Source: CAG-488 sp051881315 (GTDB taxonomy: Bacteria > Bacillota > Clostridia > Oscillospirales > Acutalibacteraceae). Taken from it: 64,000 nt of DNA. This document shows, piece after piece, positions 26,616 to 35,636 of this stretch (within the stretch, counting starts at the first letter, position 1; every line of letters starts with the position of its first letter). The stretch spans positions 186,001 through 250,000 of the forward strand of contig JBJEPQ010000029.1 of the NCBI GenBank assembly GCA_051881315.1, read 5' to 3'. The notes beneath the pieces were generated by a model that ran no database searches, was not told where the DNA came from, and saw only the letters and a list, made by a program, of their open reading frames with translations. Both the position numbers and the translations under genes were made by a program.

Positions 26616-27991
26616 TGAGAAAAGAAATAATCGACTACTTCAAGAATAATAAAGACGAGATGATAAAAAGCATATCGGAGCTTGTCAGCGTGCCGAGTGT
26701 GCGGGGCGAGGCGAAAGAGGGTATGCCCTTCGGCGAGAAGCCTGCCGAGGTGCTGGGGCTTGCTCTGAAAACGGCGGACGGTTTCGGCTTTAAAACCGAA
26801 AACCACGGCGGTTATGTCGGAACGGTCGATCTGAATGACGGAGATACCGAGCTTGCAATACTTGCACATCTTGATGTTGTGCCGGCAGGCGAGGGCTGGG
26901 ACACCGATCCTTACACCGTTGTTGAGAAGGACGGTTTAATCTTCGGCAGAGGAGTCAGCGACGACAAGGGACCTGCCGTTGCCGCACTTTACGCAATGAA
27001 GGCGGTCAGGGAGCTTGACCTGCCCGTCAGCAAAAATTGCAGGCTTATTCTGGGCACGGACGAGGAATGCGGAAGCTTGGATCTGAAATATTATTTTTCA
27101 AAAAATCCTTATCCGAAATATGCTTTCACGCCCGATGCAAATTTTCCTGTCACAAACGGCGAAAAGGGCAGGTTTACAAAGAGCTTTTACAGAACTGTCG
27201 ATTTTTCCGACTGTGAGAAATACATAAAAACGATCAATGCCGGCGAGGCGAAAAACGCCGTACCGACCTTTGCAAAGGCGGAGCTTGCCGGAATAAGCAC
27301 GGCGGAATTTGAAGCCGCCGCCGAGAAATCGAAAGGCACGGGTGCAGACTTCTCCTTTGACGGCGGAACTGTTGTTTGCACGGGAACGGCGGCTCACGCA
27401 TCTCTGCCCGAAAACGGAAACAATCCGATCACGGCACTCATCGAGCTTTTAAGTCAAATTGAGTTTGATAAAAAATGCTCCGATTTTGTCGCCGACCTGA
27501 AAACTCTTTTCCCTCACGGAAAATACAGCGGCGAAGCGTTCGGAGTTGATATGAGCGATATGCTCGGCAGTCTTACCCTGACGCTTGATATTGTCAGCTT
27601 TGAGGACGGGAAATTCGAGGGCTGTTTTGACACAAGAACGCCGATGTCCGCAACAAAAGAAAACTGTGCCGACGTCATTGCCGCAAAGCTTGAAGCGCAC
27701 GGCTTTGCAATCGAAAACACTCAAATGATAAAGGCGCACTATGTTGACGAAAATTCCGAGTTTATAAAAACTCTGCTCAAAGCCTACGAGGATTACAGCG
27801 GCGACAAGGGCGAATGTATCTCGATGGGCGGCGGCACCTATGTCCACGACATTGAGAACGGTGTGGCATTCGGCGCAATCAGCCGTGATACCGTGACGAA
27901 TATGCACGGGGCAAACGAGTTTATGCCGATAAACGATTTGCTGACTGCGGCGGCGATTTTTACCGATGTAATTGCAGAAATTTGCAAATAA
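26615..27991 (+). CDS. Dipeptidase PepV-like, M20 family
   Basis: A cytosolic di-zinc amino-dipeptidase, 458 residues. Metal-binding regions are LAILAHLDVVPAGEGWDTDPY (His-x-Asp) and RGVSDDKGPAVAALYAMKA. The catalytic Glu pair is in GTDEECGSLDLKYYF. A lid domain of about 100 residues lies in the middle, and the last metal His is in GGGTYVHDIENG...NMHGANEFM. The start ATG at 26615 overlaps the preceding stop. It scavenges peptides for amino acids. Confidence 0.93.
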   Translation: MRKEIIDYFKNNKDEMIKSISELVSVPSVRGEAKEGMPFGEKPAEVLGLALKTADGFGFKTENHGGYVGTVDLNDGDTELAILAHLDVVPAGEGWDTDPYTVVEKDGLIFGRGVSDDKGPAVAALYAMKAVRELDLPVSKNCRLILGTDEECGSLDLKYYFSKNPYPKYAFTPDANFPVTNGEKGRFTKSFYRTVDFSDCEKYIKTINAGEAKNAVPTFAKAELAGISTAEFEAAAEKSKGTGADFSFDGGTVVCTGTAAHASLPENGNNPITALIELLSQIEFDKKCSDFVADLKTLFPHGKYSGEAFGVDMSDMLGSLTLTLDIVSFEDGKFEGCFDTRTPMSATKENCADVIAAKLEAHGFAIENTQMIKAHYVDENSEFIKTLLKAYEDYSGDKGECISMGGGTYVHDIENGVAFGAISRDTVTNMHGANEFMPINDLLTAAAIFTDVIAEICK

Positions 27992-28022
27992 AGTGGAATT
28001 ATAATGTATTTTTAAAAAAATA

Positions 28023-28051
28023 TAGACATTCTGTCGAATTGATGATAGAAT
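28023..28051 (+). promoter_or_regulatory. Promoter of polysaccharide cluster
   Basis: TAGACA, 17 bp, TAGAAT with TGA ahead of the -10; a moderate match. Confidence 0.55.
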
Positions 28052-28072
28052 TAGACAATGTGGGGTGATTTG

Positions 28073-29338
28073 TTGAAAAGATGCCTGATTATGATAACAA
28101 GCGGTTTCCCTTACGGAATGAGCGAAACCTATATAGAGTCAGAGATTATTTTTCTGAAAGATCGCTTCGACAAGGTTATTGTTCTTCCTATTGAGCTTGA
28201 TCCGCAAGCCCCTCTTATGCGTAAGCTCCCCGACGGTATAGAATACTGCAACGTTTCCGAAAAGAAACAAAGCGTTGCGAGAACGCGCGACGTGTTCGGC
28301 GGACTGCGCAACATTGTTTCCCCTACAAAATATTTAAAATACGACAAGGACGAGATCGGCAGCAATTTCAGAAAAAGAATGTTCTTTGAATATTTCTGCA
28401 ATCGCTCCGTCAGAAGCTACGGAGAATGTCTGAAAGCCCTTGAAAAATATGACCTGAGCGAATACGGCAGTATTACAGTTTACAGCTATTGGTTTTTTGC
28501 AACGGCGTTTGTCGGAGCCTTGCTCAAGGATCATTTTTCTGAATTTTGCAGTGACGTGCAGTTGATTTCCAGAGCTCACGGATACGATGTTTATGAGGAA
28601 AGAAACGCTTTGAATTACCTTCCCCTCAGAAGTTTTCTTCTTGAAAAATGCGACGCGGTTTATCCCTGCTCCGATGTTGGAACGGAACACATCACGTCGA
28701 GGTATCCCGAATACTCATACAAGATAAAAACGGCGCACCTCGGAACGGTTGATTCAGGTCTCGGCAAACAGTCCGAGGACGGTCTGCACATTGTTTCTTG
28801 TTCGCTGATAACAAATATAAAGAGAATTGATAAAATTATTGATATACTTGAAAAACTTGAAAAAAACGGTAATTATAATATCAAATGGACGCATATCGGC
28901 GACGGAAACGGAAGAGCCGAGCTTGAAAAAAGCATAAAAGCAAAGCTGAAATTCACAAAGACGGAATTTCTCGGAAACATTCCTAATAATGAGGTTTACG
29001 ATTATTATAAAAATAATGCCGTTGATCTGTTTATCAGTACAAGCAGGAGCGAGGGCTTGCCTGTTTCAATGATGGAGGCGGCGTCCTTCGGTATTCCGAT
29101 AATCGCAACCGATGTCGGCGGAGTCTGTGAAATCGTGGAGGACGGACGAAACGGTATGCTTCTTCGAGAGAGAGCTTCCGCAGAGGAGTTTGCCGAGTGC
29201 ATTGAAAAATTCTACGGTTTAAGCAGATCGGAAAAGAACGAATACAGAGATAATTCAAGAGTGCTCTGGGAGAAAAAATTCGATGCAAGTAAAGCATATG
29301 CGGATTTTTTCCCTGTCCCTACGCTGTCTCGGTATTAA
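28073..29338 (+). CDS. Glycosyltransferase, GT4 (group 1)
   Basis: A GT-B retaining glycosyltransferase of about 421 residues. The donor-binding half carries HIGDGNGRAELE, LFISTSRSEGLPVSMMEAASFGIPIIATDVGG with the E-x7-E motif, and EFLGNIPNNEVYDYY. The start is uncertain: TTG at 28073 is best served by GGGGTG 5 nt upstream, while ATG at 28058 has no such site. First gene of a three-gene surface-polysaccharide set with a polymerase/ligase and a chain-length kinase. Acceptor and sugar unknown. Confidence 0.9.
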   Translation: MKRCLIMITSGFPYGMSETYIESEIIFLKDRFDKVIVLPIELDPQAPLMRKLPDGIEYCNVSEKKQSVARTRDVFGGLRNIVSPTKYLKYDKDEIGSNFRKRMFFEYFCNRSVRSYGECLKALEKYDLSEYGSITVYSYWFFATAFVGALLKDHFSEFCSDVQLISRAHGYDVYEERNALNYLPLRSFLLEKCDAVYPCSDVGTEHITSRYPEYSYKIKTAHLGTVDSGLGKQSEDGLHIVSCSLITNIKRIDKIIDILEKLEKNGNYNIKWTHIGDGNGRAELEKSIKAKLKFTKTEFLGNIPNNEVYDYYKNNAVDLFISTSRSEGLPVSMMEAASFGIPIIATDVGGVCEIVEDGRNGMLLRERASAEEFAECIEKFYGLSRSEKNEYRDNSRVLWEKKFDASKAYADFFPVPTLSRY

Positions 29339-29351
29339 GGAAAGGATAATT

Positions 29352-30599
29352 ATGGTTTCACTGAAAAACGGTATTTTGAAAATCAATTATACTGCTTATG
29401 AGCGAGCCAAGCGATTGTTTGAGTTTACGTTTCTGCTGAATATGATCGTAATGTTTGCTTTCTATGATGTGAAAAATGCCGGTCCGATTGCAGCTATTCT
29501 GATGTTTGCCGCAGCGTGTATTCTGATGGTTGAAAAAAACAAAAGCAGTATCGTGATACCCTACATTTCAATATGGTACTTTCTGCTGATTGTTTACGGT
29601 GTACTTTCCGGACTGTGGGCACAGTTTTTTACGACCTACAATCTCGGCTTTGCAACCAAGCTGATAATCATATTGCTGATATCCACCTCGATTGCGATAT
29701 ATGTGGACGATATGGCGGATCTTGACCGGATTCTGTCTCTTTTTGTAGCAGGATCGTTAATAATAGTTCTGCTTGAATGTACCGCAGTACCTGCCGACGG
29801 ATGGGTTCGCGGAAGTGTGGGCAGCTATTTCAGCGGCAATAACCCGAACGACCTTACGATATGGATGGATTTTGCGGCTTCCATCGCCTTTTACAGAGCA
29901 TATGTTAAAGGCAAAAAGCCGATGTATATTCTTGTAGTAATATTTGTTGTATTCTGCGCATTCTCAAGCTCAAGAAAAGGTCTTATGGCGGCGATAGCCG
30001 GACCTATGATGATAGTTCTGCTCTCATTCAGAAAAAGAGGTTATGCCCTGCGTCTGTTGGCTTCTGTAATTATAGTTGCTCTCATTGTCTTTCTCGTTAT
30101 GGAGAACGAAACGCTTTATGGGGTTATCGGAAAAAGATTTGATACGATGTTTGATTACGTGAGAGGAGAGGGCCAGGACAGCAGTCTTTCTGTCAGACAG
30201 TATTTTATCAGCGTTGCAAAGGAAATGTTTCAGGAATCTCCGCTGATAGGCAAGGGTATGGGTAATTTCGCCTTTATTCTTGACAGCAGATATTCATTGG
30301 GTAAATTTTACAGTCACAACAACTATTGGCAGCTTCTCAGCGAGCTTGGACTGATCGGTTGCACGCTGTATTATTCAATGTATGTGTTCTGTCTGATAAA
30401 GCTATTGAGATATTATTTTGCCGACGGAAGAAAGGCTTCCGTACTGTTTATTACAGCGATTGTAATGATGGCGGTGCTTGATACCGGCATCATAAGCTAC
30501 AGTTCAAAATACGGCCAGCTTGTTATCGCAATAGTTTACTGTGCGACCTATGCGATACAAAGCGACGGCGGAAGAAAATACGGAATGAATAAGCAATAA
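29352..30599 (+). CDS. O-antigen ligase/polymerase-like (Wzy/WaaL) membrane protein
   Basis: A polytopic membrane protein (415 residues, about 10-12 hydrophobic segments) of the Wzy/O-antigen ligase family. A large extracytoplasmic loop near 270-330 contains QYFISVAKEMFQESPLIGKGMGNF and a nearby FYSHNNYWQLLSELGLIGC. The PLIGKGMGNF...HNNYWQ pattern is the family signature. The start at 29352 follows AAGGAAAGGA. It probably polymerises or ligates an exported glycan. Confidence 0.87.
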   Translation: MVSLKNGILKINYTAYERAKRLFEFTFLLNMIVMFAFYDVKNAGPIAAILMFAAACILMVEKNKSSIVIPYISIWYFLLIVYGVLSGLWAQFFTTYNLGFATKLIIILLISTSIAIYVDDMADLDRILSLFVAGSLIIVLLECTAVPADGWVRGSVGSYFSGNNPNDLTIWMDFAASIAFYRAYVKGKKPMYILVVIFVVFCAFSSSRKGLMAAIAGPMMIVLLSFRKRGYALRLLASVIIVALIVFLVMENETLYGVIGKRFDTMFDYVRGEGQDSSLSVRQYFISVAKEMFQESPLIGKGMGNFAFILDSRYSLGKFYSHNNYWQLLSELGLIGCTLYYSMYVFCLIKLLRYYFADGRKASVLFITAIVMMAVLDTGIISYSSKYGQLVIAIVYCATYAIQSDGGRKYGMNKQ

Positions 30600-30618
30600 C
30601 AGTTTTGGAGTGATTTAA

Positions 30619-32088
30619 TTGAGATCTTATTCGGAAAAGAAAAATTCAAAGGGATTGGAAATCAATATTGTTGCATTTTTCAGGGAATTGTCCAAAAAGC
30701 TCTGGATCATAATTGCCGTTACGGTTATCGGTGCGATATGCGGAGCGGTTTTTGCAGAGGCGACAAAGACAGAGACCTACACTTCTACGGTTTCTTTCGT
30801 TGTCAACACAGCAACGGAGAACGAGCAGGCGGCGAGCGGCGAGATCAATGCACAGATCAATATGGCGGGCACGTTCAGCTATATTCTCTCCAGCCGTGTT
30901 ATGAAAGAGGCAATAGTTGAAAAATATCCCGGAGAAGTGAATTACGGAACCGTGGATAAAAGCATTTCGGTAAAGGTAGTTACCTCCACTAACGTTATTG
31001 TTATGTCCGTCACGGCAGAGGATCCGAAGGTTGCATATGGAATTGCAAATACGGTAGTCGAAGTTTACGGGGATATAGTTTCTGAAACCTATCCTAATGC
31101 GAAGCTTACGCTTTGTGACAGACCGGTTCTTTCAACCTATCCCAATACGGATAAGTCGGCAATTTCTTTTGCCGCTATGTTTGGTTTCATCGCCGCTGTT
31201 CTGTGCTGTGTTATCTTCTTTATAATGTTCCTTGTCAAGGATACCGCAAAGTCAGCAAACGAGCTCAGCGACAAGCTTGATGTCCACATCCTCGGCTCGG
31301 TTCAGCAGGTCACGAATAAAAATAAGACCGCAAAGGGACTTCTCGTTACGGACAGAAAAAACGGCTTCTCGTTTATTGAAACCTATAAGTCGATCCGAAC
31401 AAAAATCGAGAACAATTCCGCAAGGACGGGCAACAAGGTTTTCATTGTTACGAGTGCCTGTGAAAACGAGGGCAAAACGACAACCTGCGTAAACATTGCA
31501 CTTTCCCTTGCACAGAACGGAAAAAATGTCCTCATCATTGACGCCGATCTCAGAAAGCCTTCCGTAAGCAAGCTCCTTTCACTTCCGGACACGGAGTACG
31601 GTCTCAGCGATGTTATTATCGGCAGGGCGACACTTGATACCGCAATCAAACGTGTAAACAGCTTTGACGTGTGTGTCCTTGCAGACCAGAAGGGCGTTGC
31701 CAATCCATCCGAGCTTCTTTCCACGGAGAAGATGGAGGCAACGATTGAGGAAGTCAGAAAAGAGTTTGACTACATTCTTATTGATACCGCTCCTGCAAGT
31801 CTTGTTACCGACACCTCGGTTATTGCCGGATTTGTCGATGCGGCGATAATCGTTGTGCGTGAGGACTTTGCACCTTACTCAAGGATCAGAATGTCTATCG
31901 AAGACATTGATGCAAACGGCGCAGAGATCATCGGCTGTATCTTTAATGCCGATACAAGCAATGTCAGCAAAAACGGTCGATACGGACGCCGTTACGGCGG
32001 CTACGGTAAGGCCGGCAAAGACAGCTACGGCAGCTACGGCGGTTACGGCAGCTATGGCTACGGCTACGGTCAGAGTGCTAAAAAATAA
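30619..32088 (+). CDS. Wzz/BY-kinase fusion (polysaccharide co-polymerase and tyrosine kinase)
   Basis: A 489-residue membrane protein joining a Wzz-type chain-length domain (transmembrane segments near 30-50 and 175-200) to a cytosolic bacterial tyrosine kinase. Walker A is CENEGKTTTCVN near 280, Walker A' is VLIIDADLRKP, and Walker B is YILIDTAP. The tail of about 35 residues is Gly/Tyr-rich with some ten tyrosines (YGSYGGYGSYGYGYGQ), the expected autophosphorylation cluster. Firmicutes usually split this into two proteins, so a single-chain form is notable. The TTG start is supported by GGAGTG. Confidence 0.92.
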   Translation: MRSYSEKKNSKGLEINIVAFFRELSKKLWIIIAVTVIGAICGAVFAEATKTETYTSTVSFVVNTATENEQAASGEINAQINMAGTFSYILSSRVMKEAIVEKYPGEVNYGTVDKSISVKVVTSTNVIVMSVTAEDPKVAYGIANTVVEVYGDIVSETYPNAKLTLCDRPVLSTYPNTDKSAISFAAMFGFIAAVLCCVIFFIMFLVKDTAKSANELSDKLDVHILGSVQQVTNKNKTAKGLLVTDRKNGFSFIETYKSIRTKIENNSARTGNKVFIVTSACENEGKTTTCVNIALSLAQNGKNVLIIDADLRKPSVSKLLSLPDTEYGLSDVIIGRATLDTAIKRVNSFDVCVLADQKGVANPSELLSTEKMEATIEEVRKEFDYILIDTAPASLVTDTSVIAGFVDAAIIVVREDFAPYSRIRMSIEDIDANGAEIIGCIFNADTSNVSKNGRYGRRYGGYGKAGKDSYGSYGGYGSYGYGYGQSAKK

Positions 32089-32106
32089 TTATTGAATAGC
32101 AATAAA

Positions 32107-32144
32107 AACCTCTTTCGCATATTATAAAGCGAAGGAGGTTTTTT
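32107..32144 (+). terminator. Terminator whose 3' arm contains the next gene's ribosome-binding site
   Basis: A 12-bp stem (AACCTCTTTCGC with GCGAAGGAGGTT) is followed by TTTT. AAGGAGG, the Shine-Dalgarno of the gene at 32146, lies inside the 3' arm. Confidence 0.8.
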
Positions 32145-32145
32145 A

Positions 32146-32769
32146 ATGCACGAGCTTGAAAAAATGATCGAAAAATATCGGCAGGAGCTTGTTGAATTTT
32201 CAAAGCAGAACATAGCCGCCGACGAAGACTTTTTCAGCGAAGAAAAGGACGAAAAAGATGTTCAGGCAATTCCCGTTATGGCGAACGCCCTCAAGTTTCC
32301 CGTAACCGCAGGGGAGAAAGAGGAGATAGACACCTATGCCGACTACGAGGATTTTCAAAAGAAAAACCCGTCCAAGGGCAGTATGAAGGTTCAGGTGACA
32401 GCGGGCGGACAGAGCTATCCAATAATCAATGCCATTGTCAAGGTTCGCATACCGCTCAGAACGGGCGACAGGGAGATTTTCTCAGGCTATACCGATATCA
32501 ACGGAATTGTGGACAACATTGTCCTGCCTGCTCCCGACAGCAGCATTTCCTTTGATGAGGAAAATTCGACCGTACCGCCGTTTTCCGTATATGAGGTGAC
32601 GGTCACTCACCCGAATTTTGCGAAATCGGAATTTTTCAATGTTCCCGTCTTTGCAAACATAAAGGCGATCCAGCCGGCTCAGATGGTTCCCCTGACGGAA
32701 ACCGGCGAAGAACCCGGAACGGTCACGATACCTGAGCAGTCAATGGGACTTTTCGGAGGTGAGGTCTGA
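32146..32769 (+). CDS. Spore-associated partner protein with carboxypeptidase-regulatory-like fold (hypothetical)
   Basis: A 207-residue soluble protein with no signal peptide. The N-terminus is helical and acidic. From about 75 to 180 there is a beta-rich domain (MKVQVTAGGQSYPIINAIVKVRI...FSGYTDINGIVDNIVLPAP) resembling transthyretin/CarboxypepD_reg modules. The stop overlaps the start of the peptidoglycan-binding gene (TGATG), so the two are coupled. Its ribosome-binding site lies within the upstream terminator stem. A spore-germination context is inferred from neighbours only. Confidence 0.75.
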   Translation: MHELEKMIEKYRQELVEFSKQNIAADEDFFSEEKDEKDVQAIPVMANALKFPVTAGEKEEIDTYADYEDFQKKNPSKGSMKVQVTAGGQSYPIINAIVKVRIPLRTGDREIFSGYTDINGIVDNIVLPAPDSSISFDEENSTVPPFSVYEVTVTHPNFAKSEFFNVPVFANIKAIQPAQMVPLTETGEEPGTVTIPEQSMGLFGGEV

Positions 32770-34106
32770 TGCCTGATTTGCCGATAGTACCCGAATTTAT
32801 CACCGTCCACTTAGGCAAGCCGAGTGCCGCCGCGAGAAATGTCCGTGTTCCATTCTCCCAGTATATAAAGAATGTCGCTTCAAGTGAGATCTACCCGACA
32901 TGGCCGGAAAGCTCCCTGAGAGCGAATATTTATGCCGAGATCACATTTGCTCTCAACAGAATATATACCGAGCATTACAGGTCAAGAGGCTACGATTTTG
33001 ACATCACAAATTCAACCCAGTTCGACCAGTATTATGTCGAGGGCAGAGATATATTCGAAAATATAAGCCGTGTGGTGGACGATATTTTCAACGATTATGT
33101 TGTAAAGCAGGGACAGATACAGCCTTATTTCACCCAGTATTGCGCCCAAAGCTGTGAGGGACTTTCTCAGTGGGGAACGGTCACGCTTGCCAATCAGGGT
33201 TATACCCCGTACCGCATACTGCAATACTACTACGGCAACGATATTGATATTATCAGAAATGCGCCGATCAAGACTAACACCCCAACATATCCCGGAACTC
33301 CGCTGAGGCTCGGAAGCGGCGGAGAGGATGTTGTTGAGATACAGCGAGAGCTTAACAGAATAGCCGCCAATTATCCGTCGATACCGAAAATCACAGAGTC
33401 AACGGGATATTTTGAACAGACTACGCAGACCGCTGTTAAACAGTTTCAGAAGATATTCAACCTTGTTCAGGACGGAATTGTCGGCAAGGACACATGGTAT
33501 AAGATCAAGCAGATATACAACGGAATAAAAGGTCTGTCAGAGCTTTATTCGGAGGGCATAACGATAAGCGAGATCGAAAGGAAATATGAAAGACTTCTGA
33601 AGCTCGGCACACGGGGACCGTCCGTCAGGATACTGCAATACTATCTTCAGTTCCTCAGCTTCTTCAATCTGAAGCTGCCGTATGTGTCCATGGACGGAAT
33701 ATTCGGTCAGGAGACCTATGACGCCGTGGTGACATTCCAGTCGCTTTACGGACTTGACGTTGACGGAATTGTCGGAAAGAACACATGGGATATGATTCAG
33801 GACGCATATATAGGCGTGCTCAATTCTCTTCCCGATGAATACAGAAGCTATTCGTCACTGCTTTATCCGGGATACATTATTACAACGGGAGCAAGCGGAA
33901 AGGTTGTCGAACAGCTCCAGACATTTTTGAAAACCATTGCGAATAACAACCCTGCGGTTCCCCAAGTAACCGTTGACGGCTATTACGGCGATCAGACGAA
34001 AAATGCCGTGCTTGCCGTTCAGAAGCTCCGGGGACTTGAACAGAACGGTCAGGTCGGCGTGCTGACATGGAATGCGATCGTCAATCTTTACAATCAGTAC
34101 AGATAA
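32769..34106 (+). CDS. SleC-like spore cortex protein with three peptidoglycan-binding domains
   Basis: A 445-residue protein. The N-terminal 170 residues (VPFSQYIKNVASSEIYPTWPES, GLSQWGTVTLANQGYTPYRILQYYYG) match the N-terminal region of clostridial spore cortex-lytic proteins. Three PG_binding_1 repeats follow at about 177-250, 278-350 and 372-442, each with the VDGxxG...T pattern (DGIVGKDTW, DGIFGQETY, DGYYGDQTK). No signal peptide. It is coupled to the upstream gene and followed by a GerA-type germination gene. Hydrolytic activity cannot be confirmed from the motifs I can see. Confidence 0.87.
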   Translation: MPDLPIVPEFITVHLGKPSAAARNVRVPFSQYIKNVASSEIYPTWPESSLRANIYAEITFALNRIYTEHYRSRGYDFDITNSTQFDQYYVEGRDIFENISRVVDDIFNDYVVKQGQIQPYFTQYCAQSCEGLSQWGTVTLANQGYTPYRILQYYYGNDIDIIRNAPIKTNTPTYPGTPLRLGSGGEDVVEIQRELNRIAANYPSIPKITESTGYFEQTTQTAVKQFQKIFNLVQDGIVGKDTWYKIKQIYNGIKGLSELYSEGITISEIERKYERLLKLGTRGPSVRILQYYLQFLSFFNLKLPYVSMDGIFGQETYDAVVTFQSLYGLDVDGIVGKNTWDMIQDAYIGVLNSLPDEYRSYSSLLYPGYIITTGASGKVVEQLQTFLKTIANNNPAVPQVTVDGYYGDQTKNAVLAVQKLRGLEQNGQVGVLTWNAIVNLYNQYR

Positions 34107-34172
34107 CCGAAAATTGTATATATTAACCTGTTCCGAAAATAATAACATTATACTTTTCACGGAGAAATGATT

Positions 34173-35591
34173 ATGGATAATGTTTTATTTTCGGATTTTT
34201 ATGAAAATGAGAAATTCTTTGACAAGTATTTCAGGACGGATATAAATTATGACGTTGTTGCAACAAGATTTAATGCCGGAGGAAGAAAAGCCAAGCTTTA
34301 TTTCATCGACGGATTTATAAACGGCGAGACCTCCGAGCGTGTTATGAATTTTATGATGCAGGCGAGCAACGTCAAGTCCGATTTCAAGTCACCCGAAGCC
34401 TTTGCTCAAAGTATGATTGCCTATATGGAGATGGAGCTCAGCCGTGATGTTGACAAGATCGCCAAGGTCGTTTATTCGGGCGCAATGCTCGTTATCGTTG
34501 ACGGCTTTGACACAGGCTTTCTTGTCAAAACAAGGAGCTATCCCAAGCGGGATGTCGGCGAGCCTGATAACGATAAGGTGCTCAGCGGAGCGCACGACGG
34601 TTTTGTGGAATCGTTGCTGATAAATACAGCGTTGATTCGCCGCAGGATCCGTGACCGAGACCTCGTTATGGAGGTCAGGCAGGCGGGCGTGAGGTCGAAA
34701 ACCGATATCGCAATATGCTATCTGAAAGGGAAGGCTGACGAAAGGACGGTTGCCGACCTGCGTGAGCGGATTGATAAAATCGACGTCAACACCTTGAATA
34801 TGAGCCAGGAAAGCGTTATCGAATGTCTGGTAAGGAAGCAGAAATGGAATCCGTTCCCCAAGGTCAGATATACCGAACGTCCCGATGCGGCGTCGGCATC
34901 AATAGCGGAGGGAAGCATTATCCTCTTTGTAGACAATTCACCTGCGGCAATGATAGTCCCGACAGGCTTTTTCGATTTTTTGCAGGACACGAATGACTAT
35001 TATTTTCCGCCCTGCGTGGGCACCTACCTGCGCTTTGTCAGAGGACTGATTTTCGGGCTTGCACTTTTGCTTGCGCCTGTGTGGTTTTTGCTGATTAAAA
35101 ATCCGGACTATATCCCGGAATGGCTGAATTTTATCAAAATAAAGGAATATTATTCAATGCCGATAATCGCACAGCTTTTGATAATCGAGGTCGTTATCGA
35201 CGCCTTGAAGCTTGCGTCGCTGAATACGCCGAACGCCCTGAGCAATTCTTTCAGCGTGATCGGTGCGCTCGTTTTGGGCGATCTTGCCGTCAGCGCAGAG
35301 CTGTTTTCCTCCGAGGTCGTGCTGATAATGGCTTTTGTCGCCATAGCTAATTTTGCACAGCCGAGCTTTGAGCTGGGATATGCTTTCAAGCTGTCGAGGA
35401 TATTTATGGTTGTCCTGACTGCGATTTTTAACCTGTGGGGCTTTATTGCAGGACTTGTTACAGTGATGCTCGTAATAGCCTTTACCGTGACGGTCACTGG
35501 CAGAGGATATCTTCATCCGCTTATTCCGTTCAATGCCAAGGCGATCGGCCGCCTGCTTATCAGGCAATCTATTAGTAAGGACAATACATGA
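34173..35591 (+). CDS. GerA/SpoVAF-family spore germination protein
   Basis: A 472-residue inner-spore-membrane protein of the GerA/SpoVAF family. A cytosolic N-domain of about 280 residues contains ECLVRKQKWNPFPKVRYTERPD and VDNSPAAMIVPTGFFDFLQ, the family hallmark. It is followed by about 5 membrane helices and the terminal GRGYLHPLIPFN. ATG at 34173 is preferred over 34167 because GGAG is then 8 nt away. No spoVA genes are adjacent, so whether it acts as SpoVAF or as a receptor A subunit is open. Confidence 0.9.
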   Translation: MDNVLFSDFYENEKFFDKYFRTDINYDVVATRFNAGGRKAKLYFIDGFINGETSERVMNFMMQASNVKSDFKSPEAFAQSMIAYMEMELSRDVDKIAKVVYSGAMLVIVDGFDTGFLVKTRSYPKRDVGEPDNDKVLSGAHDGFVESLLINTALIRRRIRDRDLVMEVRQAGVRSKTDIAICYLKGKADERTVADLRERIDKIDVNTLNMSQESVIECLVRKQKWNPFPKVRYTERPDAASASIAEGSIILFVDNSPAAMIVPTGFFDFLQDTNDYYFPPCVGTYLRFVRGLIFGLALLLAPVWFLLIKNPDYIPEWLNFIKIKEYYSMPIIAQLLIIEVVIDALKLASLNTPNALSNSFSVIGALVLGDLAVSAELFSSEVVLIMAFVAIANFAQPSFELGYAFKLSRIFMVVLTAIFNLWGFIAGLVTVMLVIAFTVTVTGRGYLHPLIPFNAKAIGRLLIRQSISKDNT

Positions 35592-35592
35592 A

Positions 35593-35630
35593 AAGGGGGC
35601 TTTCGCTTATTGCGATAGCCCCTTATTTAT
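35593..35630. terminator. Terminator between convergent germination gene and manA
   Basis: Interrupted stem AAGGGG...CCCCTT with inner TCGC/GCGA and a T/A-rich flank. It lies between convergent stops. Confidence 0.65.
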
Positions 35631-35636
35631 ATTTTA

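Noticed and set aside
30780..32095. Small forward-frame ORFs inside the Wzz/BY-kinase gene
   Set aside because: They are frame shadows with no initiation signals.
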